In this document: piece by piece, positions 1 through 5,165 of the stretch | Numbering within the stretch: the stretch's first letter is position 1 | Layout of the letters: each line of letters starts with the position of its first letter | Origin: an uncultured Ruminococcus sp. | GTDB lineage: Bacteria; Bacillota; Clostridia; Oscillospirales; Ruminococcaceae | Assembly (NCBI GenBank): GCA_947176565.1 | Contig: CAMWRC010000110.1 | Coordinates: 1-5,166, forward strand | Direction: 5' to 3' | Length of the DNA: 5,166 nucleotides | Notes under the pieces: generated by a model | What the model saw: the letters and a program-made list of their open reading frames with translations, nothing else | What the model was told of the DNA's origin: nothing | The model's database searches: none | Program-made: the position numbers and the translations under genes

Positions 1-1
1 A

Positions 2-70
2 GATAAGGCAAAACATACTAAATACATTTTTTGTGGTTTTAATCCTCTTATAGATTTTTTAATCATCTGA
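2..70 (+). CDS. possible 3' end of an upstream gene (partial)
   Basis: Frame 2 is open from the window edge for 22 codons, reading ...KYIFCGFNPLIDFLII, and stops at TGA 68-70. The stop lies 37 bases before the methyltransferase start, a spacing that would suit an operon. I do not recognise the peptide. In DNA this AT-rich, 22 open codons can occur by chance, and frame 3 is also open to base 50. The call therefore rests mainly on the absence of a convincing promoter for the next gene. Confidence 0.25.
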   Translation, partial: DKAKHTKYIFCGFNPLIDFLII

Positions 71-107
71 GGTCTAAAAAATTTTTTAATACAAGGAGTT
101 TTTAATT

Positions 108-1553
108 ATGAGTAAGCACAACATCAGAACCGATTCATACTTCAAGGAGCAGATAATGAACAAAGGAAAAAATATTTCCACTGCCTGTAAAACATTGATT
201 TCTGAAACGCCAATTGATATAATTAACAAATTATCAGCTATGTCTTTTGATGCAGCTAAAATGTATGTAAATTATGTTTACGCTGATTTCGATAGTACAA
301 AAAACTCTTCAACAAACACTGAGTTTTCTGTCAGATTAAGTTATGACTCAGAAAATATAATTAACCAATGCTCAAATGCCTGGGGAACAAAAGCTAACAA
401 ATCGGAAGTTATCAGAATATTACTGGCTGTCGGCATTATGTATCAGGACTACAAATGCTATTTAAAAGAACCAAAACCTTTTTCTTTCAGAATGTCATCT
501 TCAATAGAAAAAACACTTTCAATTGATATACCACCATCAAGCAAAGCAGCATCTTCAAGCAACCCTCTGCTTTCAACTAAAATATCACCGCCTTATGTAT
601 GCTATCAGTACGGCAATAAAAACAATCCTAACATAAAAGCGGAGATAACCAAGATTTTAGAGCAAATTCCTGACGACATACAAACGGTTGTTGAGCCTTT
701 TATCGGAATGTGCGGTCTGACCCTCAATGTTCTTGATACGCTTTCTGATAGAACATTAGATTACTATGTCAACGACAGGGACGACAATCTGTTTAACTTA
801 TATGAGTGTGTACGTAACAACTACAATAAACTTTTAAGTTCCTGTGAAAAAATAGTCAAGCTTCTGAAAGCTAAACAAAATATATTTCAAACGGTAAAAA
901 ACAGGCATCTTAATAATCATAATCATAATTATGATGCCGCTGCGGATTATATGTATCTTGATGCAGTATCTGTAAGACACGATAAACAAACTCTCAAAAA
1001 GCAGAAAAGTGGAAATTATATAAACATTGATGAGCAGATAGAACTTTTCTGTAAATACATTCTTAACATCAGAGAAATGCACAATTATCTTATAAAAATC
1101 AAACTCTCCCACAAAGATGCTTTAAAAATGCTGAAAAAATTCAAAAACATCATGAAAATATTGTATCTGCTTGACCCTCCATATATCTCATCACTTGGAT
1201 ATAGCAGTAAGACAAATGGTGTTGATGAATTTACATATGATGATTATGAAAAACTTGTCTCTTTCGGCAAAAACAACATATCATCTGACAGCATATTCTT
1301 ACTGTTCTGCCGTTTCACATCAACAAGAAGTATGAAAAAAGGTGAAATTTTTAAGGACATAAAAATCAAGGAGCTGAATGGCTACTTTGAAGCTGACGAC
1401 CGTATAATGAGAGGATTTTATAAAAGGGTGTTTGGTGTTGAAACTAAAGGTAGTAAACATAAATCCTTTTACAAAGAAATTCCTTTTGACAGCAAGGGAA
1501 CAATCGAAGTTATTATCAGCAACCAGCAGTTCAATAATTTTAAGCCGTTCTGA
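108..1553 (+). CDS. D12-class (Dam-like) DNA N6-adenine methyltransferase with ribbon-helix-helix-like N-terminal segment
   Basis: Predicted S-adenosylmethionine-dependent DNA methyltransferase acting on adenine N6. The AdoMet-binding motif is VVEPFIGMCG (E196 to G203), a variant of the usual EPFxGxG. It is followed by YYVNDRDDNLFNLY (N222, D223), matching the family's 'xNDxNxxLxNxY' segment. The catalytic motif IV is LLDPPY, with DPPY at residues 356-359, and then FTYDDYEKL, matching the 'F..ed...L' stretch after DPPY. The roughly 130 residues between these blocks are where the target-recognition domain sits in Dam-type enzymes. Residues 72-112 (EFSVRLSYDSENIINQ..., KSEVIRILLAVGI) resemble a ribbon-helix-helix DNA-binding fold. 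At 481 residues it is much longer than Dam (about 280). The start is set by AAGGAG at 93-98, nine bases upstream of ATG. Composition is far more AT-rich than the ger genes, suggesting phage or mobile origin. No endonuclease gene is visible, so it is an orphan enzyme or its partner lies upstream. The family call is solid; the target site is unknown. Confidence 0.82.
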   Translation: MSKHNIRTDSYFKEQIMNKGKNISTACKTLISETPIDIINKLSAMSFDAAKMYVNYVYADFDSTKNSSTNTEFSVRLSYDSENIINQCSNAWGTKANKSEVIRILLAVGIMYQDYKCYLKEPKPFSFRMSSSIEKTLSIDIPPSSKAASSSNPLLSTKISPPYVCYQYGNKNNPNIKAEITKILEQIPDDIQTVVEPFIGMCGLTLNVLDTLSDRTLDYYVNDRDDNLFNLYECVRNNYNKLLSSCEKIVKLLKAKQNIFQTVKNRHLNNHNHNYDAAADYMYLDAVSVRHDKQTLKKQKSGNYINIDEQIELFCKYILNIREMHNYLIKIKLSHKDALKMLKKFKNIMKILYLLDPPYISSLGYSSKTNGVDEFTYDDYEKLVSFGKNNISSDSIFLLFCRFTSTRSMKKGEIFKDIKIKELNGYFEADDRIMRGFYKRVFGVETKGSKHKSFYKEIPFDSKGTIEVIISNQQFNNFKPF

Positions 1554-1561
1554 TGACCTGA

Positions 1562-1603
1562 AATAAAAACAACCGTCTTGTGCCTTACAGACACAGGACG
1601 GTT
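1562..1603 (-). terminator. hairpin terminator between convergent genes
   Basis: A 12-bp stem (1571-1582 with 1592-1603, one G-T wobble) and a 9-base loop. On the minus strand it is followed directly by GTTTTTATTT (1570-1561), as in an intrinsic terminator for the SpoIIID-like gene, whose stop codon overlaps the stem. On the plus strand it lies 17 bases after the methyltransferase stop. There is no immediate T-run in that direction (TATTTTT comes seven bases later), so it probably stops plus-strand transcripts only weakly. Confidence 0.75.
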
Positions 1604-1766
1604 AAATGGCTATTTTTCGAGGTTTCAAGACGTTCACTTTTTGTACGTCCATATGTACTGTGCTTTTTGATATACCAAATTTTTTCGCTGTCGAACGCAC
1701 TGTTGCACGATTTTCAATTATATACTGACCAAGAGTTTCCGCCCGTTCTGTCGGCTCTATTTTCAC
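1602..1766 (-). CDS. spoIIID: truncated SpoIIID-family sporulation regulator (54 aa)
   Basis: SpoIIID is a small DNA-binding regulator of mother-cell genes during sporulation. Translation from GTG at 1766 contains ETLGQYIIENRATVR and the helix-turn-helix AKKFGISKSTVHMDV, a clear match to the N-terminal half of SpoIIID (B. subtilis: GKYIVETKKTVR, AKEFGVSKSTVHKDL). GAGG at 1778-1775 is eight bases from this GTG. The in-frame ATG at 1772 is too close to that site, and the ATG at 1799 has none. Family members run to about 80-95 residues. Here the similarity stops after HMDV, and the basic C-terminal half that also contacts DNA is missing. A +1 reading just after HMDV gives TKSERLE, closer to the family's DVT(K/E)RL, which suggests a one-base deletion, but that frame also stops before a full-length protein. 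It is either a decayed gene or a short paralogue. It is transcribed away from the ger operon. Confidence 0.7.
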   Translation of the reverse strand: MKIEPTERAETLGQYIIENRATVRSTAKKFGISKSTVHMDVQKVNVLKPRKIAI

Positions 1767-1790
1767 CTGCATCACCTCTGTATATGTATT

Positions 1791-1812
1791 AGAAACCATA
1801 TTTATGGGTTCT
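1791..1812. repeat. 22-bp palindrome upstream of the SpoIIID-like gene
   Basis: AGAAACCATA-TT-TATGGGTTCT: two 10-base arms with one mismatch around a 2-base centre. It starts 25 bases upstream of the GTG start at 1766, where an operator for the minus-strand gene would sit. I found no convincing sigma-A promoter for that gene next to it. The operator role is inferred; the symmetry is direct. Confidence 0.45.
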
Positions 1813-1814
1813 TA

Positions 1815-1846
1815 TTATCTGCGGACAATAATATATATGCAGATAA
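1815..1846. repeat. inverted repeat TTATCTGC-N16-GCAGATAA
   Basis: Two perfect 8-base arms (1815-1822 and 1839-1846) separated by 16 AT-rich bases, in the divergent intergenic region between the SpoIIID-like gene and gerA. No T-tract follows on either strand, so it is not a typical terminator. It could be a binding site for a dimeric regulator. Chance occurrence in AT-rich DNA cannot be excluded. Confidence 0.4.
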
Positions 1847-1880
1847 AAACAAATTAAGAATTATTTTTTAAAAGCCCGTA

Positions 1881-1908
1881 TTTACAGAAAATCAGTATAT
1901 TTTATAAT
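1881..1908 (+). promoter_or_regulatory. sigma-A-like promoter of the ger operon
   Basis: TTTACA (1881-1886), a 16-base spacer, and TATAAT (1903-1908): 5/6 and 6/6 matches to the vegetative consensus. Transcription would start near 1915, leaving a leader of about 35 bases before the GTG at 1950. Germinant-receptor operons in Bacillus are usually read by the forespore sigma-G, so a vegetative-type promoter here is notable. It is a prediction from sequence only. Confidence 0.5.
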
Positions 1909-1922
1909 AATTGCTGATTTTC
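1887..1922. promoter_or_regulatory. operator-like dyad bracketing the ger -10 box
   Basis: GAAAATCAG (1887-1895) and CTGATTTTC (1914-1922) are perfect 9-base inverted repeats with an 18-base centre. That centre contains the TATAAT at 1903-1908. One arm fills the -35/-10 spacer and the other covers the expected transcription start, as in a repressor operator. The 18-base centre and lack of a T-run argue against a terminator. Confidence 0.5.
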
Positions 1923-1949
1923 CGGTTATACTAATTCCGAGGTGAGAAT

Positions 1950-3410
1950 GTGAAACATCAGGAGTATGAAAAAAGAGGAATATATCCGGAAATCCAAAAA
2001 AATATCAGCTTCATAAAAGAAATAACTGACAATTCATCTGATATATTAGTAAACGAATTTGTTACCGGCGGAATAAAATGCGCACTTTTATGCTGTGAGG
2101 GAATGATGTCCTCCCAGACTACCGCTGATATGGTTCTTGAACCGCTTACCGGAATAGAAAATCAGGACAGCCCGAAGTCGCTGTTTTCATATATACAGAC
2201 ATATCTGCTTCTGTCAACGGATAGAACTTCAGCCGAAAACTATGGCGATATGATGCATATGCTCCATTCAGGATTTGCGGTACTTATAGCCGACGGAGCT
2301 GACTGTGCGCTTGCATTCGGAGTACAGGGATATGCTTCACGGGGAATACAGGAACCGTCCGGCGAAGGAAATATTCTCGGAAGCCATGAGGGATTCGTTG
2401 AAACTATCCGTACCAATATGTCCATGCTGCGGAGACGGCTGAAAACTCCCGAACTCGTAATGAAACTCATGGTCAAAGGCAGCAGAAGTCATACGGATAT
2501 ATGTCTATGCTATATGAAAGACCGCGTACCACAGAAGCTTCTTGACCGCATAATGAAATCTCTTGACGAAATAAAACTTGAATCAATATTATCAACAGGA
2601 TATGTCCGTCCTTTTCTTGAACAGAAAAACTTTGACATTTTCAGCAGCACAGGTCTTACAGAAAGACCTGATGTACTGTGTTCAAAGCTTATTGAGGGAC
2701 GTGCAGCTGTACTCATAGACGGATTACCTTATGCGATAATCATACCACGGCTTTTCTGCGAAAGCTTCCATACACTCGACGATTACGCCCATAAACCGTA
2801 TTACAGTACATTTCTGCGCTGGATACGCTATGGAGCATTCGTGCTTTCAGTTCTTCTTCCCGCAATCTATGCGGCAATAGTTATGTATCACCCCGAACTG
2901 CTGAACAGTACACTACTGCTCCTGCTGGTTCAGGAGGAAAAAAACGCGCCTCTGTCTATATTGACAGAATCATTTCTTGTGCTTCTGATGTATGAAGTAA
3001 TCCGTGAAGCAGGAGTACGTCTGCCGAAACCTGTCGGCGGTGCTGTAAGTATAATCAGCGGTCTGATAATCGGCGATGCTGCTGTAAAATCCGGACTTGT
3101 CAGCACTCCGCTGCTGACTATGACAGCACTTGCGGTACTTGGAGGACTTGTAGTTCCTGACCTGAATCCGCAGATAACAGTATTGAGATTTTCATTCCTT
3201 GCCGCCGGCGGAATAATGGGACTTTTCGGAATAAGCATACTCGCCTGCATCGTGCTTACAAATATATGCGGAACTGAAGATTACGGATTTCCATTTACTG
3301 CACCGCTTTCTCCTTTTTCGGCAAAAGGAATGGAAGATACGGCTGTGCGTATCGGCATGAGAAAAATGCAGAACCGCGGATTCACCGTTGAGGAGTATTT
3401 CAATGAATAA
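1950..3410 (+). CDS. gerAA: GerA-family spore germination protein (germinant receptor A subunit)
   Basis: A subunit of a nutrient germinant receptor in the spore inner membrane, which senses small molecules and starts release of ions and dipicolinic acid. At 486 residues it is a normal length. Residues 1 to about 290 form the soluble N-terminal region (DILVNEFVTGGIKCALLCCEG near the start). The membrane domain follows from about residue 296 (FVLSVLLPAIYAAIVMYHPELL). It carries the family signature EVIREAGVRLPKPVGGAVSI (R352, E353, A354, G355), then GLIIGDAAVKSGLVS and a final hydrophobic stretch ending in YGFPFTAPLSPF, the usual 'fG.Py..PlaP' end. The start is GTG at 1950, seven bases after GAGG (1939-1942). 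It is first in a three-gene operon and overlaps the next gene by 8 bases. SpoVAF is a related family, but the B and C neighbours mark this as a receptor subunit. The paralogue set (A, B, K) cannot be told from sequence alone. Confidence 0.9.
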   Translation: MKHQEYEKRGIYPEIQKNISFIKEITDNSSDILVNEFVTGGIKCALLCCEGMMSSQTTADMVLEPLTGIENQDSPKSLFSYIQTYLLLSTDRTSAENYGDMMHMLHSGFAVLIADGADCALAFGVQGYASRGIQEPSGEGNILGSHEGFVETIRTNMSMLRRRLKTPELVMKLMVKGSRSHTDICLCYMKDRVPQKLLDRIMKSLDEIKLESILSTGYVRPFLEQKNFDIFSSTGLTERPDVLCSKLIEGRAAVLIDGLPYAIIIPRLFCESFHTLDDYAHKPYYSTFLRWIRYGAFVLSVLLPAIYAAIVMYHPELLNSTLLLLLVQEEKNAPLSILTESFLVLLMYEVIREAGVRLPKPVGGAVSIISGLIIGDAAVKSGLVSTPLLTMTALAVLGGLVVPDLNPQITVLRFSFLAAGGIMGLFGISILACIVLTNICGTEDYGFPFTAPLSPFSAKGMEDTAVRIGMRKMQNRGFTVEEYFNE

Positions 3411-4401
3411 AATAACATGGGGTCAGTTCGCCGCATTGATGCTGATAAACGATGTATTTGCGATGTTCTGTCTTACCGGCGGAATATCGCTCTGGACAGC
3501 AGCGGGATTCGCCGCCGGAATCATATTGCAGTTTATATTAGCCCTCCCGCTGATACGGATATACGGACGCGGAAAGAATATAGAGGACTGCGGAAAAATT
3601 GCAGAAACCGCCGCACTTATCGGCATTGTGCTGTGGGGCGGACTTCTGTTCTCAATGCTGTGGAGTACAGGCGATATTATCAGCGTACCATTTGAGAAAC
3701 TCGGAAAATGGGGACGGCTCATAATGGCGGCAGCAATCGGGGGTGTATGCGTGTATCTTTCGTCCTCCGGAATAAAAGCCATCGCCCGTTCAGGTGCGAT
3801 TGCAGCAGCAGTCGGCGCACTATGCTTGACTGCCGTTTCAGTAAGTGCAGTTATTGATTCAGATATGAAAAACCTCACAATACAACCGCAGGACGGATTT
3901 TTCAATGAAACGGTCAAGGGAGTCGCCATAGGCGGAGGAATGAACGCTCTTACAGTCCTTTTAGGATACACAAAGGGAAAAACAGTCCGGACGGCTACAA
4001 TATATATAATATGCAGACTTATTGTTACAGCTCTGATAATCACGGTGGGAGTTCTTGTAAGCGGAGGAATAATGGATATAACAGATTTCCCGATAGTAAC
4101 GGCGGCACAGCTTACACAGCCTTTTTCATCACAGCGGATAGATTCACTGTTTCTTATAGTATTTACAGTATTTGCCGTATATTCGACAGCAGTTCAGGGG
4201 GCGGCGGCAGATTATCTTCTTGACTGCGTATATCCTAAATTCAAAAAATACCGCTGCACCGCAATGCTGGCAGCAATGGCTCTTGTCGGACTGATGTTTC
4301 AGGGAAAGACACATTATGGTATTCCTTTTGCAGTTCTCGGAACAGCTGTTCCTGTAATCGCGGCGATATGCTGGCGGATAAGAAAGGCGGTAAGGTCATG
4401 A
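3403..4401 (+). CDS. gerAB: GerB-family spore germination protein (germinant receptor B subunit, APC superfamily)
   Basis: Integral membrane B subunit of the germinant receptor, related to amino acid/polyamine transporters and thought to bind the nutrient germinant. The start is ATG 3403, seven bases after GAGGAG (3390-3395); it overlaps the end of gerA by 8 bases, implying translational coupling. The protein opens with the family-like ITWGQFAALMLINDVFAM. Most of its length is hydrophobic, consistent with about ten membrane segments. Near residues 230-250 it has DFPIVTAAQLTQPFSSQRID, matching the 'P...v.l..ig.f..R.d' region of GerB proteins (R245). It ends in a short basic tail. At 332 residues it is somewhat shorter than the usual 360-370, without an obvious internal loss. 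It shares ATGA with gerC. Confidence 0.87.
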   Translation: MNKITWGQFAALMLINDVFAMFCLTGGISLWTAAGFAAGIILQFILALPLIRIYGRGKNIEDCGKIAETAALIGIVLWGGLLFSMLWSTGDIISVPFEKLGKWGRLIMAAAIGGVCVYLSSSGIKAIARSGAIAAAVGALCLTAVSVSAVIDSDMKNLTIQPQDGFFNETVKGVAIGGGMNALTVLLGYTKGKTVRTATIYIICRLIVTALIITVGVLVSGGIMDITDFPIVTAAQLTQPFSSQRIDSLFLIVFTVFAVYSTAVQGAAADYLLDCVYPKFKKYRCTAMLAAMALVGLMFQGKTHYGIPFAVLGTAVPVIAAICWRIRKAVRS

Positions 4402-4853
4402 AATATATGACAGTCCTGCTCGGACTTCTGCTTCTTACAGGGTGCAGTTCCAACGGAAATGTAAACAAACGTGCATATGTGCGGGGAGCTGCAATTGACG
4501 GAAATACTGTAACAATGTCATTCTATACCGAAGAAGAAACATTATCCGTCACAGCGGAAAATTTTGATACGGCAAAGAAAGAGGCGGAACTAAAAATCGG
4601 AAAACAGATATTTACAGGTCACACAGAGCTTATACTATTAGGAGAATGTAATGAAACAGAGGTTCTTGAATATATGCTCCATAAATGGAAAGTTCCGCCG
4701 TCCTGCCGCGTAGTTACAAACGCAGCTGACGGCGGAGAGGAACTTAAAAATCACGATACGGAAAAACTGAGCGGCGCAATAGATATAGCTCAGGAGCAGG
4801 GAAAACTCGGAAAATGTGATATTGTTACCGTTCTGTCTGAATATCTGAACTGA
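4398..4853 (+). CDS. gerAC: truncated GerC-family germination lipoprotein (N-terminal domain only)
   Basis: C-subunit lipoprotein of the germinant receptor. ATG 4398 is chosen because it gives a clean lipoprotein signal peptide, MKYMTVLLGLLLLTGC, with lipidated Cys16. It also makes the ATGA overlap with gerB (4398-4401) and has AAAGG (4383-4387) ten bases upstream. The mature part has the first-domain features: RAYVRGAAIDGN near the start, then FTGHTELILLGE (F72, G74, H75), the family's 'F.GH...iiiGe' motif. It ends ...IVTVLSEYLN, where the first domain of GerC proteins ends. The whole protein is 151 residues against the usual 350-400, so domains two and three are absent. Reading past the stop gives no GerC-like sequence, so a nonsense mutation alone does not explain it. 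Either this lineage has a short C subunit or the 3' part was lost at the junction with the unrelated DNA that follows. Confidence 0.8.
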   Translation: MKYMTVLLGLLLLTGCSSNGNVNKRAYVRGAAIDGNTVTMSFYTEEETLSVTAENFDTAKKEAELKIGKQIFTGHTELILLGECNETEVLEYMLHKWKVPPSCRVVTNAADGGEELKNHDTEKLSGAIDIAQEQGKLGKCDIVTVLSEYLN

Positions 4854-4933
4854 TGTTTGTTTAGTGACATACTTCCAACGCCTATGCTACGAATATAGAC
4901 AGAGGGATTCTTGTTGAAAAAAGAAAATTATTC
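4854..4933. other. non-coding spacer after gerC, possible element junction
   Basis: No ORF, RNA gene or clear terminator is visible here. The sequence shifts from the coding style of the ger operon to AT-rich spacer leading into a strong promoter. With no terminator for the ger operon, transcripts may run into the following leader. The start of this stretch is the likeliest place for a recombination boundary, but I see no inverted terminal repeat or target duplication within the window. Confidence 0.3.
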
Positions 4934-4962
4934 TTGACAAACCATATAAAATATGATATAAT
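4934..4962 (+). promoter_or_regulatory. perfect-consensus sigma-A promoter with extended -10
   Basis: TTGACA (4934-4939), exactly 17 bases, then TATAAT (4957-4962), with TG at 4954-4955 forming an extended -10. Both hexamers match consensus completely. The expected start of transcription is near 4969, about 25 bases before the three-codon ORF. A promoter this strong feeding a structured leader implies that control happens after initiation. Confidence 0.88.
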
Positions 4963-4993
4963 GAATTAAATTAAAGAGATTTGAGGTGAAAAG

Positions 4994-5005
4994 ATGCGTA
5001 AGTAA
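4994..5005 (+). CDS. three-codon leader ORF (MRK-stop)
   Basis: ATG CGT AAG TAA, preceded by GAGGTGA (4983-4989) with GAGG seven bases from the ATG, an excellent ribosome site. It follows directly from the strong promoter. Its stop codon overlaps the first strand of the downstream stem (5004-5011), so a ribosome ending or stalling here would cover that strand. It is best read as a regulatory minimal ORF. Another possibility is the remnant of a gene start. Confidence 0.5.
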   Translation: MRK

Positions 5006-5165
5006 TCCTGCTTTATTTTATATAGTGTAACAAAAAATTTTCGGTGACAGTTTTACTGTCAGTTTTGTTATGCTTTGTTGCAGGATTCATATGCTCTTTT
5101 CGTCTGTGTCGGCTAATTATGACTAATTGTGCCTTTTTACAGTCGCAGGGTAAATGTATCCTGTG
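5004..5165 (+). promoter_or_regulatory. attenuator-like structured leader with competing stems
   Basis: AATCCTGC (5004-5011) pairs perfectly with GCAGGATT (5080-5087). Nested inside are AACAAAA (5029-5035) with TTTTGTT (5063-5069) and the hairpin TGACAGT-TTT-ACTGTCA (5045-5061). Downstream, CGCAGGG (5144-5150) pairs with TATCCTGTG up to 5165, with two wobbles. Strands 5080-5086 and 5158-5164 can also pair with each other, and 5007-5011 with 5145-5149, so two exclusive folds exist (1:2 plus 3:4, or 1:3 and 2:4). That is the layout of a transcription attenuator. The inner hairpin followed by GTTTTGTT could itself be a weak terminator. The regulated gene lies beyond the window. Confidence 0.6.
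5070..5126 (+). CDS. putative 18-aa leader peptide MLC..., possibly of a tetracycline-resistance leader
   Basis: The ORF reads MLCCRIHMLFSSVSANYD and stops at TAA 5124-5126. It has no strong ribosome site, although the second Met at residue 8 could also start. Its codons cover strand 5080-5087, so translation would alter the leader's folding. The context TTTTGTTATGCTTTGT resembles, from memory, the start of the tet(M) leader ORF (MLCMPM...), which belongs to an attenuation system of a ribosomal-protection tetracycline resistance gene. The resemblance is short and unverified. Confidence 0.4.
   Translation: MLCCRIHMLFSSVSANYD

Noticed and set aside
31..54. TTGTGG...TATAGA as a promoter for the methyltransferase
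   Set aside because: The hexamers are only 12 bases apart, too close for a working sigma-A promoter.
913..930. Short AATCAT tandem-like repeat in the methyltransferase gene
   Set aside because: It simply encodes an Asn/His run (NNHNHN) in AT-rich coding DNA; there are too few units to be a repeat array, and no CRISPR-like spacing is present.
834..1112. Minus-strand open frame of 92 codons inside the methyltransferase
   Set aside because: Antisense to a coding region with low-complexity AT-rich codons; no ribosome site or recognisable domain.
1580..1792. Plus-strand open frame of 70 codons over the SpoIIID-like gene
   Set aside because: Runs through the terminator hairpin and is the reverse of a recognisable helix-turn-helix coding sequence.
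1927..1933. TATACTA as a sigma-G -10 (CATACTA-like) for the ger operon
   Set aside because: It is only a few bases from the ribosome site, leaving almost no leader, and no matching -35 lies 17-18 bases upstream (GTATA at 1895-1899 is too far).
2930..3250. Minus-strand open frame of 106 codons inside gerA
   Set aside because: Antisense to the most conserved part of the GerA membrane domain; no family resemblance.
3388..3402. TTG at 3388 as an earlier start for gerB
   Set aside because: It overlaps the Shine-Dalgarno itself (3390-3395), which is ideally spaced for the ATG at 3403.
3423..4043. Long minus-strand open frame (about 206 codons) opposite gerB
   Set aside because: It lies wholly inside a well-supported membrane-protein gene; its proline- and serine-rich product is the usual antisense shadow of hydrophobic codons, with no plausible ribosome site or domain.
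4368..4397. ATG at 4368 as the gerC start
   Set aside because: It would put charged residues (DKKGGK) ahead of the signal peptide; ATG 4398 gives a standard lipoprotein signal and the ATGA overlap.
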